A DNA stretch of 64,000 nucleotides. Origin: CANMUM01 sp965263365. GTDB lineage: Bacteria; Pseudomonadota; Alphaproteobacteria; Rhodobacterales; Rhodobacteraceae. Under the pieces are notes generated by a model that saw only the letters and a program-made list of their open reading frames with translations, did not search any database and had not been told where the DNA came from. Positions 25,578 to 35,674 of the stretch are shown piece after piece. Location: assembly GCA_965263365.1 (NCBI GenBank), contig OZ253672.1, positions 2,170,001 to 2,234,000 of the forward strand, in the 5' to 3' direction. A program made the position numbers and the translations under genes. The first letter of the stretch is position 1. The number at the start of each line of letters is the position of its first letter.

Positions 25578-26345
25578 ATGTTGGCCTTTCCAGATGTTTC
25601 GTTCCTTACGTTATGTGTAGCGGTCGCTGTTGCCTTAGTTGCGGGTGTAATTAAGGGAGTTTCAGGCTTTGCTTTGCCGATGATCTTGGTTTCAGGCATG
25701 GTCATGATTGTTAATCCTCAACTGGCGATCGCAAGCATGGTCGTTCCGACAATTGTGACCAATTTTTGGCAAGTTTTTGCAACAGGTGCGCGCGACGCGG
25801 CTGCGACGTTTTTTCGGTTTCGCGTATTGATTTTAACGACCTTGGCAATGATTTTTATTCATGCACAGTGGATTGGCGGATTGCCCTTAAATGCTTTACT
25901 TATCATTTTAGGAGCAGCGATTGTGTGCATATCTGTAGTGCAGCTTCTGGGTGTTAGAATCCAGCTTTCTTCAGGCTATACAAAAATATCGGCTTTTATC
26001 GCGGGTCAAGTCGCTGGATTTTTTGGAGCGATTGCCGGTACATGGGGACCACCAACCGTTATTTATTTGCTTGCGATTAACACCCACAAAAAAGAACAAG
26101 TGCGTGTTTCGGGTATAACTTTTGGGTTGGGCGCAGTTATGTTTGGTTTTGCGCATCTTCAATCTGGAATTATTACTGCTGAGGCGATGGGGTTATCTTT
26201 GTTTTTGACGGTTCCTTGTATTATTGGTTTGTTGATGGGCATGCAAATTCAAGACCGTATTGATCAAAAACGATTTCGTTATATCATATTGATCGTCCTA
26301 CTGATAGCTGGGCTGAGCATATTGCGTAAAGCTATTTTAGGGTAG
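25578..26345 (+). CDS. TauE/SafE family membrane transporter
   Basis: The 255-residue membrane protein with about eight helices belongs to the sulfite exporter TauE/SafE family (DUF81). The two internal repeats start VAGVIKGVSGFALPM and AGQVAGFFGAIAGTWGPP. Family members export sulfite, sulfoacetate or related anions; substrate here is unknown. The ORF is open to a TTG at 25542, but the ATG at 25578 starts directly before the first helix. It is divergent from mcd and convergent with mutT. Confidence 0.82.
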   Translation: MLAFPDVSFLTLCVAVAVALVAGVIKGVSGFALPMILVSGMVMIVNPQLAIASMVVPTIVTNFWQVFATGARDAAATFFRFRVLILTTLAMIFIHAQWIGGLPLNALLIILGAAIVCISVVQLLGVRIQLSSGYTKISAFIAGQVAGFFGAIAGTWGPPTVIYLLAINTHKKEQVRVSGITFGLGAVMFGFAHLQSGIITAEAMGLSLFLTVPCIIGLLMGMQIQDRIDQKRFRYIILIVLLIAGLSILRKAILG

Positions 26346-26382
26346 TTAAAAATAGAGGCGAAGTTCGGATTAAAATTCGTTT

Positions 26383-26784
26383 CTATAAGAGAAAGTCTTC
26401 GATCATTGATATGAGTGGAATGTCTGCGGGAGGCATTTTCAGTGTGCGTAGTTCGCGTAGATTTGTCCAACGTGTTTGTTGATTTTCCCTCCCCATAACG
26501 ATCCCTTCCCATTTTCGGCAAACAAAGAGCGGCATTAAAAGATGGAATTTTTCATAAGTATGTGAGGCGAAAGTCAGGGGCGCGAGGCAATCTGCCTTTG
26601 TTTGGATTCCAAGCTCTTCATCAAGTTCTCGAATGAGTGCGGTTTCTGGTGTTTCGCCAGCTTCGACTTTCCCGCCTGGGAACTCCCAAAGCCCCGCCAT
26701 TGATTTTCCTTCGGGTCGTTGTGTGACTAGAATTCGATTGTCCTTGTCCAATAATAAAACGGCGACAACAAGAAGCGTATTCAT
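26383..26784 (-). CDS. mutT: 8-oxo-dGTP diphosphatase (MutT-type Nudix hydrolase)
   Basis: The 133-residue protein has a complete Nudix box, GGKVEAGETPETALIRELDEELGI, around residues 38-61, and LWEFPGG just before it, as in MutT. It sanitises oxidised guanine nucleotides. It starts within the stop of argJ (ATGA overlap), so translation is coupled, as in many alphaproteobacteria. Confidence 0.9.
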   Translation of the reverse strand: MNTLLVVAVLLLDKDNRILVTQRPEGKSMAGLWEFPGGKVEAGETPETALIRELDEELGIQTKADCLAPLTFASHTYEKFHLLMPLFVCRKWEGIVMGRENQQTRWTNLRELRTLKMPPADIPLISMIEDFLL

Positions 26785-28013
26785 GAACGATAATCCGCGT
26801 TAATCTCGATATATTTTTTTGTCAGATCGCAGGTCCAAGCTGTGAAAGCGCCATTCCCGATGCCAAGATCGACCGCAATGCGAATATTTTCGTTTTGCAT
26901 GTATTTTGCGGCTTGTGCCTCGCTATATTCTGAATGTACCATGCCGTTATCAGCAACAAGTTGATCGCCTATCCAAACTTTCAAAAGATCACGCTCCGCC
27001 GCTTCTCCCGATTTACCCACTGCCATGATGATACGACCCCAATTGGGATCTTCACCGGCAATTGCAGTCTTTACAAGCGGAGAATTCGCAACTGCCATCG
27101 CCACGCGCTTAGCCGCCTCGTGATTTTGTGCACCCGAAATGTGAACCTCAACGAACTTTGATGCGCCTTCGCCGTCTTTTACAATTTGTTGCGCTAAGTT
27201 GGTCATTATTGCTGATAACCCAGCGCAAAAAATTCCAAAACGAGGGTCTTTTTCATCTTTGATTGGCGATATGCGCGCTTTTTGGGTCGCACCCAAATAA
27301 ACGCTGTCAGATGTTGAGGTGTCACTATCAACGGTGATGGCATTAAAACTAGTTGAAGTTGCTTTTGTCAGTGCCTTTTGAAGCAGGTTTTGATCAATTG
27401 CTGCATCTGTAACGAGAAAGCCCAACATCGTTGCCATGTCGGGAGCAATCATTCCAGAGCCTTTTGCAAAGCCCGATATTGTAATTTGGGTACCGTCGAT
27501 CTCAATTTCGTGAAAGGCAGTTTTTGCAAATGTATCTGTCGTCATGATGGCTTCAGCGGCATCGTTGGCCCCCGATGGTTTGAGAGCGCTTACCAGCGTG
27601 TTCATTGAAATCAATATTGGAGCCGAGGGAAGGGGTTCGCCAATGACGCCCGTTGAGGCCATGTGAATGGCAGCTGATTTAAGGTCAAGCGCAGAGGACA
27701 GGGCGGCAATACACTCATTCATAGCGGTCTCACCGCGTTGACCCGTAAATGCATTTGAATTGCCCGAGTTTATTAAAATTGCAATGCCATCATCACCTTC
27801 AGAACCGATATGTCTTTGGCTGTTCAAAACGGCGATTGAGCGCGTCAATGAATTTGTGAAAACGCCCGCCATTACGGAACCTGGATCGAACTTAATCAAA
27901 GCTAAGTCGAGCCGATCTTGATATTTAATACCGGCTTTGACAGCGCTAAATTTGACGCCTTCGACCTCGGGTAGCTTAACGATATCTCGAGGCGCTAAGG
28001 GTGATAATTCCAT
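26781..28013 (-). CDS. argJ: Glutamate N-acetyltransferase / amino-acid acetyltransferase
   Basis: ArgJ transfers acetyl from N-acetylornithine to glutamate in arginine synthesis. The 410-residue precursor carries the self-cleavage site GSGMIAPDMATMLGF (nucleophile Thr about residue 195), which splits it into alpha and beta chains. VFTNSLTRS and NSGNSNAFTG near the N-terminus and the usual C-terminal ending YIEINADYRS complete the family picture. It lies 14 bases downstream of the parvulin gene and overlaps mutT. Confidence 0.95.
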   Translation of the reverse strand: MELSPLAPRDIVKLPEVEGVKFSAVKAGIKYQDRLDLALIKFDPGSVMAGVFTNSLTRSIAVLNSQRHIGSEGDDGIAILINSGNSNAFTGQRGETAMNECIAALSSALDLKSAAIHMASTGVIGEPLPSAPILISMNTLVSALKPSGANDAAEAIMTTDTFAKTAFHEIEIDGTQITISGFAKGSGMIAPDMATMLGFLVTDAAIDQNLLQKALTKATSTSFNAITVDSDTSTSDSVYLGATQKARISPIKDEKDPRFGIFCAGLSAIMTNLAQQIVKDGEGASKFVEVHISGAQNHEAAKRVAMAVANSPLVKTAIAGEDPNWGRIIMAVGKSGEAAERDLLKVWIGDQLVADNGMVHSEYSEAQAAKYMQNENIRIAVDLGIGNGAFTAWTCDLTKKYIEINADYRS

Positions 28014-28027
28014 TGATTTATTTGCAC

Positions 28028-28885
28028 TTAAAATTTTTGGAAAACAACATTGGGATCAATGCCCTCGATGAATTCGATGTCTGCGCCTTCACGAATGTCT
28101 TCTAGTTTTTGTTCGATCAATTGCTGCGCACCAAATTCTTCAAGCTGCGGCTTTACTTCTTCAAGTGCTGGTTTGGCTTTTTCGCGTCGATCATTAAGTT
28201 TGATGACATGCCAACCGAATTGAGTTTGGATAGGGTTTGAAACAGATCCAACTTCAAGTTCCTTAACAGCAGCCTCAAATTCGGGAACCATTTGCCCTTG
28301 ACCGAACCATCCCAAATCACCTCCATTCGGACCAGAGGGGCCCGTTGATTTTTCTTGAGCGACGGTTGCGAAATCAGCGCCGCCTTCAATTTCTTCTTGA
28401 ATTGCGATGGCCTCTTCTTCGGTTTCAACGAGAATATGCGCGGCGCTAAATTCTTCTTCTACGGGTGCGCCGGCAATTTGTTCATCATAAAGTGATTGAA
28501 TATATTCATCACTTAAGCCGTTATCGACATAGGCTTCGATAACGCCGTTAACTTTAACGGCGCGATTGGCTTGCCTCAGATAAAATTCTTGAGCTTCTGA
28601 ATCGGTTGCTTCGCTTGCTAATAATTCTTGTGAAACTAATTGCTCAACAATTTGTCCGTATAGTGCGGCGGGGTCTTGTTGAAGATATTGTGGCGGAAGT
28701 TCAGCCATAATTGCAATGACATCTCCAACATAGATTTCATTGCCATTTACCTTTGCAACCACGTCGTTAATTTCGGTTTGCCTAGGGGTTTCTGCGGTCG
28801 TGTTATCATCATTACTGGTTTCAGTTTGGGCAAAAAGCGTAGAAGCGATTGCGAATATCGAGATGGTTTGAAGAAGTTTTTTCAT
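28028..28885 (-). CDS. Periplasmic parvulin-type peptidyl-prolyl cis-trans isomerase
   Basis: The 285-residue exported chaperone has a signal peptide (MKKLLQTISIFAIASTLFA), an N-terminal SurA/PrsA-like helical region (about 30-130) and one parvulin domain (about 145-245; EFSAAHILVETEEEA, GPNGGDLGWFGQGQMVPEFE, PIQTQFGWHVIKL). It assists folding of outer-membrane and periplasmic proteins. It is divergent from secA and followed by argJ, a familiar alphaproteobacterial arrangement. Confidence 0.9.
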   Translation of the reverse strand: MKKLLQTISIFAIASTLFAQTETSNDDNTTAETPRQTEINDVVAKVNGNEIYVGDVIAIMAELPPQYLQQDPAALYGQIVEQLVSQELLASEATDSEAQEFYLRQANRAVKVNGVIEAYVDNGLSDEYIQSLYDEQIAGAPVEEEFSAAHILVETEEEAIAIQEEIEGGADFATVAQEKSTGPSGPNGGDLGWFGQGQMVPEFEAAVKELEVGSVSNPIQTQFGWHVIKLNDRREKAKPALEEVKPQLEEFGAQQLIEQKLEDIREGADIEFIEGIDPNVVFQKF

Positions 28886-29089
28886 TATAATTCCTTGTTT
28901 TGTTCGTACATTGCATTGTGCAAATCACGAAATTTTTTTGCCAACATTGACACGCAGGCTTCTGATCAATACATCAATGCCCGAAATAGACTCTATAAAG
29001 CCTTATGCATATTGTGAAAAAATCAACAAGCATAATTGATACAATTAGCAATAATTGGCTATTGGAAGAGTCCAAATTAGGAAAATATT

Positions 29090-31762
29090 ATGGGTCTGCT
29101 TAAAAGCATCTTTGGCGATAAAAATACACGTAAAATTCGATCATTTAAGAAACTTGTTGATCAAGTCAACGCGCTTGAGGTGCAAATTAGTGCTTTGAGT
29201 GATGATGAACTTAAGAATATGACGAATAAGTTCAAAGAACGGCTTAAAGGTGGAGAGAGTTTGGAAAGCCTTCAAGCCGAAGCATTTGCAACGGTTCGCG
29301 AAACATCCAAGCGCGTACTCGGGCTACGTCCGTTTGATGTTCAGATTATTGGGGGCGCTGTTTTGCATAACGGTGATATTGCCGAAATGCGCACGGGTGA
29401 AGGAAAAACTCTGACCGCAACCATGCCGATTTATTTGAATGCGCTTACGGGGCGGCAGATTCATGTTGTCACTGTGAACGATTATCTTGCCCGTCGTGAT
29501 GCAGAAACGATGGGTAAGATTTTTGAGGCATTGGGCATGACGACTGCTGCACTTGTGCCTCAAATGCCCGAAGCGGATAAGCAAGCGGCTTATGCTAGCG
29601 ATGTGTTATATGCGACGAATAATGAGCTTGGTTTTGATTATCTTCGCGATAATATGAAGCCTGATTACAAGATGGTTCATCAAAAAGATCATTATTTTGC
29701 AATTATCGATGAAGTTGATAGTATTTTGATTGATGAAGCACGAACGCCTTTGATTATCTCCGGCCCAACACCCGACCGTTCGGAGCTATATATAAAGGTA
29801 AACGTCATCGTGCCCGCCCTTGAGGAAGAAACCCACTTTGATCTTGACGAAAAATCTCGCTCGGCGACTTTGACGGATGATGGTATTGATTTTGTTGAGG
29901 TGAAATTAAAGGAAGTTGGGCTATTGGAGGCGGACGCTACACTTTATGATCCCGAAAATACGCAGCTTGTCCATCATGTCAATCAGTCGCTCCTTGCGCA
30001 CAAAGTTTATAAAAAAGATCGCCATTACTTGATGCGCGGTCAAGATGTTATGCTTGTTGATGAATTTACGGGTCGCGTGATGGAAGGCCGACGGTTATCG
30101 AATGGGCTTCATCAGGCTATTGAAGCGAAAGAGGGTGTGCAGATTAATCCCGAAAACGTGACGCTCGCGTCTGTAACCTATCAAAACTATTTTCGTATGT
30201 ATGAAAAGCTTGCGGGAATGACGGGAACTGCAATGACAGAAGCGGCCGAATTTCAGGAAATTTACAATCTAGATACCCTTGAAGTGCCAACGAATTTGCC
30301 GGTGGCACGTATCGATAATGATGATCGCATTTACCGCACAGAAAGTGAAAAGGTTGCGGCTTTAGTCAGCGAAGTGAAAGCCGCACATGAAAAAGGTCAG
30401 CCTGTTCTCATTGGTACGACTTCTATTGATAAGTCAGAAATGCTGAGTAAGTCTTTGACCGGGGCGGGACTGTCGCATAAGATTTTGAACGCCAGACATC
30501 ATGAACAAGAAGCTGAGATTATTGCAAAAGCCGGGGAGCCTGGTGCGATCACGATTGCGACCAATATGGCCGGTCGCGGAACAGATATTCAACTCGGTGG
30601 AAATATGGATGCGGAAATTGCTGATACGATTGAGAAAGCAGGGGCAGATGGAGATCCTGTCAAGATTCGCGAAGAGGCTTTGGCGCGCGTAGCGAAAGAA
30701 AAAGAAAAAGCGCTTGAGGCGGGCGGTTTGTTTGTGATCGGTACAGAACGCCATGAAAGTCGCCGGATTGACAATCAGTTACGTGGGCGTTCAGGCCGTC
30801 AAGGCGATCCGGGGCGCACTTTGTTCTTTTTATCTTTAGAAGATGATCTTTTGCGCATTTTTGGTGGCGACCGTATGAATGCAATGGTCAGCCGTATGGG
30901 GTTAGAAGAAGGCGAAGCTATGGAGCACAAGTGGCTGAATAAGGCACTTGAGCGCGCGCAAAGAAAAGTCGAAGGTCGCAATTTTGATATTCGCAAAAAT
31001 TTGCTCAAATTCGATGATATTATGAATGAGCAGCGAAAGATAATCTTCAGTCAACGTAAGGAAATTTTGATTTCCGATGACGTGCGAGAAATGGCGGCTG
31101 ATATGCGTGATGAGCTTGTCGAGGATATTGTTGAAGATGCAATTCCTGAAGGAAGTTATGCTGAACAATGGGATGCGAAGAAACTTGACGAAGATGTGAA
31201 ACGCAAACTGAATATCGCCGTTCCTATAGCGGATTGGTTTAATGAAGATGAAATTGATGAAGAAGAAGTCATCGAACGAATTCAAAAAGCATCAGATGTT
31301 CATTGGACGGGTAAGCGAGAGAAATATGGCGAAGATTCATGGAAAATGGTTGAAAAGCAAGTAATTTTGCAAGCCATAGACCGGAATTGGCGCGATCATC
31401 TGGAGGCGCTCGATCATTTGCGCTCAGTGATTAATTTCCGTGGCTATGCGCAACGTGATCCTTTTATTGAATATAAGACTGAAAGCTTTGAAATGTTTGA
31501 GGTGCTTTTGAAAAAAGTGCGTGAGGAGAGCGCAACTCAGCTTTCATTAGCAGAGCTTATGACACCTGCACAGCAAGCCGAATTAAAAGCTAAGCAGGAA
31601 CAGGCAAAAGTAATCCTTGAAAGCGGGCGAGATAGCGAAGATTCGTCGAAACCGAGTACGAGTGAAGTTGATGAAGCTCTATGGTCTAAAGTCGGTCGCA
31701 ATGATTTGTGTCCGTGTGGATCAGGTAAAAAGTTTAAGCATTGCCACGGTAAGCTTAGGTAA
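29090..31762 (+). CDS. secA: Preprotein translocase ATPase SecA
   Basis: The 890-residue motor drives preproteins through SecYEG. Walker A MRTGEGKT lies near residues 100-107, DEAD-like motif IIDEVDSILIDEARTPL follows, then GMTGTA, NMAGRGTDIQLGGN, and RLRGRSGRQGDPG-type motifs (QLRGRSGRQGDPG). The extreme C-terminus has the zinc-binding CPCGSGKKFKHCHG that contacts SecB. Length and start agree with the family. Confidence 0.97.
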   Translation: MGLLKSIFGDKNTRKIRSFKKLVDQVNALEVQISALSDDELKNMTNKFKERLKGGESLESLQAEAFATVRETSKRVLGLRPFDVQIIGGAVLHNGDIAEMRTGEGKTLTATMPIYLNALTGRQIHVVTVNDYLARRDAETMGKIFEALGMTTAALVPQMPEADKQAAYASDVLYATNNELGFDYLRDNMKPDYKMVHQKDHYFAIIDEVDSILIDEARTPLIISGPTPDRSELYIKVNVIVPALEEETHFDLDEKSRSATLTDDGIDFVEVKLKEVGLLEADATLYDPENTQLVHHVNQSLLAHKVYKKDRHYLMRGQDVMLVDEFTGRVMEGRRLSNGLHQAIEAKEGVQINPENVTLASVTYQNYFRMYEKLAGMTGTAMTEAAEFQEIYNLDTLEVPTNLPVARIDNDDRIYRTESEKVAALVSEVKAAHEKGQPVLIGTTSIDKSEMLSKSLTGAGLSHKILNARHHEQEAEIIAKAGEPGAITIATNMAGRGTDIQLGGNMDAEIADTIEKAGADGDPVKIREEALARVAKEKEKALEAGGLFVIGTERHESRRIDNQLRGRSGRQGDPGRTLFFLSLEDDLLRIFGGDRMNAMVSRMGLEEGEAMEHKWLNKALERAQRKVEGRNFDIRKNLLKFDDIMNEQRKIIFSQRKEILISDDVREMAADMRDELVEDIVEDAIPEGSYAEQWDAKKLDEDVKRKLNIAVPIADWFNEDEIDEEEVIERIQKASDVHWTGKREKYGEDSWKMVEKQVILQAIDRNWRDHLEALDHLRSVINFRGYAQRDPFIEYKTESFEMFEVLLKKVREESATQLSLAELMTPAQQAELKAKQEQAKVILESGRDSEDSSKPSTSEVDEALWSKVGRNDLCPCGSGKKFKHCHGKLR

Positions 31763-31860
31763 TTGGTCGTCACATCCGCTCGCAAATAAGCAAATTCAGG
31801 TTTTATTAACCAAATATAAATCGAATCATGACATCCTTATTTTTATGAGGGAGTTCATTG

Positions 31861-33405
31861 ATGCAATTTACTACGAAAACAGTTGCGCACGTTGGGGTTG
31901 ATGCGAACCTTGTGCGCGTTCAGTGTCAAGTATCGAGAGGCATGCATAATATTACCATAGTGGGTTTGCCTGATAAGGCAGTGCGAGAGGCCAAAGAACG
32001 TATTCAGGCTGCCCTCTACGCGAATTCGATTGCTTTACCACCTTTAAAAATTACGTTTAATTTGTCGCCTGCCGACATTCCAAAATCGGGAAATCACTTT
32101 GATTTGCCAATGGCGATTGCATTATTAGTTGTTTTGGATTTGCTGCCTGCGGAAGAAATGAACCACTACATATCACTTGGTGCCCTTGCGCTTGATGGAA
32201 AGGTAGAGCGCGTTAACGGTGTGCTTGCAGCAGCTCTTGAAGCAGCTGGTGGGCAGCATGGTTTAATATGCCCGAGAGAGAATGCGCAAGAAGCGTTATT
32301 AGTTCCAGGTCAAGAAACAATTTGCCCTTCTAATCTTGGAGATCTCATTCAGCATTTTAAGGGTAATCTGATCTCTAATCCAAGCTTTGAAAAAAAGCCA
32401 AATGAAAGTTTAAGTAGTTCTTGCAATTTCAATATGATTAAGGGCCTTGAGGTTCAGCGTCGCGCAATCGAAATTTCCGCTGCGGGTCGACATCATTTAT
32501 TGATGGTCGGATCACCTGGAGCGGGAAAATCTATGCTTGCCTCAATGCTTCCAACAATAATGCCGCCAATGTCAGCAAAGGAAACGTTGCAGACTTCACT
32601 TGTTCATTCGGTTGCCTCTCATTCGCGCACGCGCCTTCCGTTAACAGAAAGGCCTTTTTATGATCCTCATCACACAGCTACAATTGCATCTATTATTGGT
32701 GGTGGGACGCAGGCAGGTCCGGGAGAAATATCTTTAGCGCATAATGGGGTCTTGTTTTTAGACGAATTTCCAGAATTCAGGCGTGATGTGTTGGAAAGTT
32801 TACGTCAGCCATTGGAAACTGGAGAGATTATGGTATCGCGCGCAAATGCCCATATTCGGTATCCGGCTAAATTTCTTCTTGTCGCAGCGGCCAACCCTTG
32901 TAAGTGCGGTGATTTACATGATGCTGCGAAGGCTTGTCACAAGGCACCAGTTTGCGGTCAAAAGTATTTCGATAGACTTTCTGCTCCTTTGCTGGATCGG
33001 TTTAGTCTGTGGGTTCAAGTTCCCGCAACAAAAATTTCGGATTTACAAGAAAATAAGGGGGGCGAATCAAGTGCTGAGGTGAGGGAGCGTGTTAAAAGAG
33101 CTCGTGAAATTCAGTTTAGTCGGAACGGAGAGGCAATTTGCAATGAAGATTTGAATAATGTTCAACTAGATCGAGAAATCCAAAAGTCAAATTTAAGAGC
33201 AAAAAATTTAATACAACAGGCCGCAAACCGATTTGATTTAACACCGCGCGGCTATTACCGAATGATCAAGGTTGCAAGAACAATTGCTGATCTCTCGGGT
33301 TCGGAAGTCATCGAGGCTGATCATATTGCAGAAACGGCGATTTACCGGCATATGAAAGGGCAGCCGCAAACAATTTTCCCTCTTGAAGCAAGAAAAGTCT
33401 CTTAG
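31861..33405 (+). CDS. comM: ComM/YifB family Mg-chelatase-like AAA ATPase
   Basis: The 514-residue protein has an N-terminal Lon-protease-like domain (IVGLPDKAVREAKERIQAA), an AAA domain with Walker A GSPGAGKS near residue 220 and Walker B LFLDEFPEF, and the Mg-chelatase C-terminal domain. ComM is a hexameric helicase that promotes branch migration during natural transformation. GAGGGAG lies about eight bases before the ATG at 31861. The full Cys-containing stretch ANPCKCGDLHD is present. Confidence 0.9.
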   Translation: MQFTTKTVAHVGVDANLVRVQCQVSRGMHNITIVGLPDKAVREAKERIQAALYANSIALPPLKITFNLSPADIPKSGNHFDLPMAIALLVVLDLLPAEEMNHYISLGALALDGKVERVNGVLAAALEAAGGQHGLICPRENAQEALLVPGQETICPSNLGDLIQHFKGNLISNPSFEKKPNESLSSSCNFNMIKGLEVQRRAIEISAAGRHHLLMVGSPGAGKSMLASMLPTIMPPMSAKETLQTSLVHSVASHSRTRLPLTERPFYDPHHTATIASIIGGGTQAGPGEISLAHNGVLFLDEFPEFRRDVLESLRQPLETGEIMVSRANAHIRYPAKFLLVAAANPCKCGDLHDAAKACHKAPVCGQKYFDRLSAPLLDRFSLWVQVPATKISDLQENKGGESSAEVRERVKRAREIQFSRNGEAICNEDLNNVQLDREIQKSNLRAKNLIQQAANRFDLTPRGYYRMIKVARTIADLSGSEVIEADHIAETAIYRHMKGQPQTIFPLEARKVS

Positions 33406-33413
33406 TGTTTAAA

Positions 33414-35396
33414 TTAAAGCACTAGACCAATTTCATAAGCCTCTCGAATGGCGCGCTCGGCGTCGATTCGATTAGCGTCTTTTGCGCCTCCAATAATATG
33501 CGCTTTCACTCCTTTTGTACTAAGCTCATCATAAAGATCAGTTTGACTTTCTTGCCCTGCGCACAAAATAATTTCATCTGCGTCTATAGTCTCAATATCT
33601 TCACCAGTGGAAATTGTAATTTGACCCTCATCGATTTTTTCATAATTTGCGCCGCCTTTTGTCTGGACACCTGCCTTCTGCAACTTGGCACGATGGATCC
33701 AGCCCGTGGTTTTTCCGAGCGATTTGCCAAACCGCTTTGTCGAACGTTGAAACATCGTAATTTCTTTGTCAGAGGAGGTGTCTTCAGGTGTAATCAATCC
33801 AGCGCGAGCTTCACTAGGTGCGCCGACTCCCCAAGTTTTTCGCCATGCATTTTGATTGTGGCTGTTCTCGTCTTCAATAAGAAAGCTCGCCACATCAAAG
33901 CCGATTGGACCTGAGCCGATGAGAACAACACGATCAGCCGTCGAACCATTCGTGATAAGATCATCATAAGTGCGGGCGTTTTCCACGCCGTCGATATCTG
34001 GAACCCGTGGACGCACACCTGTTGCGATGACAATTTCGTCAAAGTCTTTGAGAGATTCGGATGTAGCTTTCTCATTCCGAACTGGAATTTGGAACTGCTT
34101 AATTGCAGTTTTATAATACTCAAGTAAGCGCTTGAAATCTTCCTTGCCGGGTATTTTCGCGGCATATTTGAGCTGACCTCCAATTTCATCTGATGCTTCG
34201 AATATGGTCACCTTGTGCCCGCGTTCTGTGAGCACGAGCGCCGCCGAAACGCCTGCGGGCCCCGCGCCAACAACCGCAATTGATTTTGGCTTTTTCGCGG
34301 GATCGATTTTCATAGTTTCTTCTCGCCCAGCTCTTGGATTCACTAAGCAACTTGCTGGCCGCAATTGGAAAATTGCATCAAGACAAGCTTGGTTGCAAGC
34401 GATACACGGCATAATCAATGCATCTTCGCGAGCGTTTTTCACAAAATGTGCGTCTGCAAGAAAAGGGCGCGCCATGGCAACAAAATCAGCTTCTTCTTTC
34501 ACGACGGCAGCTTCTATTTGCTTGGGTTCAAAAAAACGATTTGCGGCAATCACGGGTATATTGACTTCTTTTCTGAGCGCTTTTGTGTAATCGAGAAAAG
34601 GTGTGGGTGGGACAGAAGCAGCGATCGTTGGAATTTTTGCTTCATGCCATCCAAAGCCGGAATTCAACGCATCGACTCCAGCATCTTCGAGAGCGTGCGC
34701 AAGTTCGATGATTTCGTCCCAGCTCGAGCCATTTTCAACTAAGTCGAGAAGAGAAATCCTAAATATGATACCAAAATTTGCACCGACACGTTCGCGGGTT
34801 TGGCGGACAATTTCTATCGCAAAGCGCATGCGATTTGCGTAATCTCCCCCCCATTCATCATTGCGTTGGTTGGTTCTTGTGACGAGAAACTGATTAATTA
34901 AGTATCCTTCAGATCCCATGATTTCGACGCCATCATAGCCTGCTTTTTGAGCATAAAAGGCGGAATTGACAAAGTCTTCAATGGTCTGATGGATCTCCTC
35001 TTTACTCATTTCCTTCGGTGGAAATGGTGTAATTGGAGATTGAATTGGAGAGGGCGCCACAAGCGTGGGTGACATCGCATAGCGCCCCGCGTGTAAAATT
35101 TGCATCGCAATTTTTCCGCCGGCTTCATGGACGGTATTTGTTACCACTTTATGTTGGTCTGCGTCGTCTTGATTGCGCATCAGCGCCCCGCCCGGTAAGA
35201 CAGCGCCTTCTGCATTGGGGCCAATACCCCCTGTAATGATTAAACCGACTTCGCCTTCGGCTCGTTCACGATAAAACGCTGCAAGATCGGTAAGAGTTTT
35301 ATGTTCTTCAAGACCAGTGTGCATTGATCCCATGATGACGCGATTGCGAACTCTAATTGGGCCGATATTTTGGGGCTCTAAAAATTTGAATGTCAT
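33414..35396 (-). CDS. 2,4-dienoyl-CoA reductase (FadH-type) / NADH:flavin oxidoreductase
   Basis: The 660-residue iron-sulfur flavoprotein has an N-terminal old-yellow-enzyme barrel (about residues 1-330; MGSMHTGLEE, ILHAGRYA, EIMGSEGYLINQFL). A 4Fe-4S cluster motif follows (CIACNQACLDAIF and C at ASCLVNPRAG, about 335-355), then a FAD/NAD-binding half (VVGAGPAGVSAALVLTERGH). This architecture is that of FadH, which reduces 2,4-dienoyl-CoA in unsaturated fatty-acid oxidation; trimethylamine dehydrogenase-like relatives share it. A 17-base near-palindrome lies about 105 bases upstream of the start. Confidence 0.87.
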   Translation of the reverse strand: MTFKFLEPQNIGPIRVRNRVIMGSMHTGLEEHKTLTDLAAFYRERAEGEVGLIITGGIGPNAEGAVLPGGALMRNQDDADQHKVVTNTVHEAGGKIAMQILHAGRYAMSPTLVAPSPIQSPITPFPPKEMSKEEIHQTIEDFVNSAFYAQKAGYDGVEIMGSEGYLINQFLVTRTNQRNDEWGGDYANRMRFAIEIVRQTRERVGANFGIIFRISLLDLVENGSSWDEIIELAHALEDAGVDALNSGFGWHEAKIPTIAASVPPTPFLDYTKALRKEVNIPVIAANRFFEPKQIEAAVVKEEADFVAMARPFLADAHFVKNAREDALIMPCIACNQACLDAIFQLRPASCLVNPRAGREETMKIDPAKKPKSIAVVGAGPAGVSAALVLTERGHKVTIFEASDEIGGQLKYAAKIPGKEDFKRLLEYYKTAIKQFQIPVRNEKATSESLKDFDEIVIATGVRPRVPDIDGVENARTYDDLITNGSTADRVVLIGSGPIGFDVASFLIEDENSHNQNAWRKTWGVGAPSEARAGLITPEDTSSDKEITMFQRSTKRFGKSLGKTTGWIHRAKLQKAGVQTKGGANYEKIDEGQITISTGEDIETIDADEIILCAGQESQTDLYDELSTKGVKAHIIGGAKDANRIDAERAIREAYEIGLVL

Positions 35397-35674
35397 TTTT
35401 TACCTCGCTTAGCGCATAATTCCTAAAGTTTGGCATGAAGTCAAATTTTTCGCTACGTCATTTTTATTAAATCTAGTAATTCTTTGCATAAGCCTTTGTG
35501 ATTGTTATGATAACGATGTGCTGAAATAGCGCGCCAAAATCTCACGTGCGAGGTTTTCGATTTGAATGGACACTTTTTTTCATGAGATTTTGCGATAAGA
35601 ATTCAGTCTATCAGACCTTGCTATCGAACTTTGGGCATTCGAGCACGTAAAACGTTTCTAAGCGTCCTTTTGCA
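35397..35674. promoter_or_regulatory. Intergenic region with near-perfect dyad upstream of the FadH-like gene
   Basis: ATTGTTATGATAACGAT at 35501-35517 is a dyad around a central G with a single mismatch between arms. It is a candidate operator for the leftward FadH-like gene. Nothing else ordered is seen in this 278-base gap. Confidence 0.35.
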
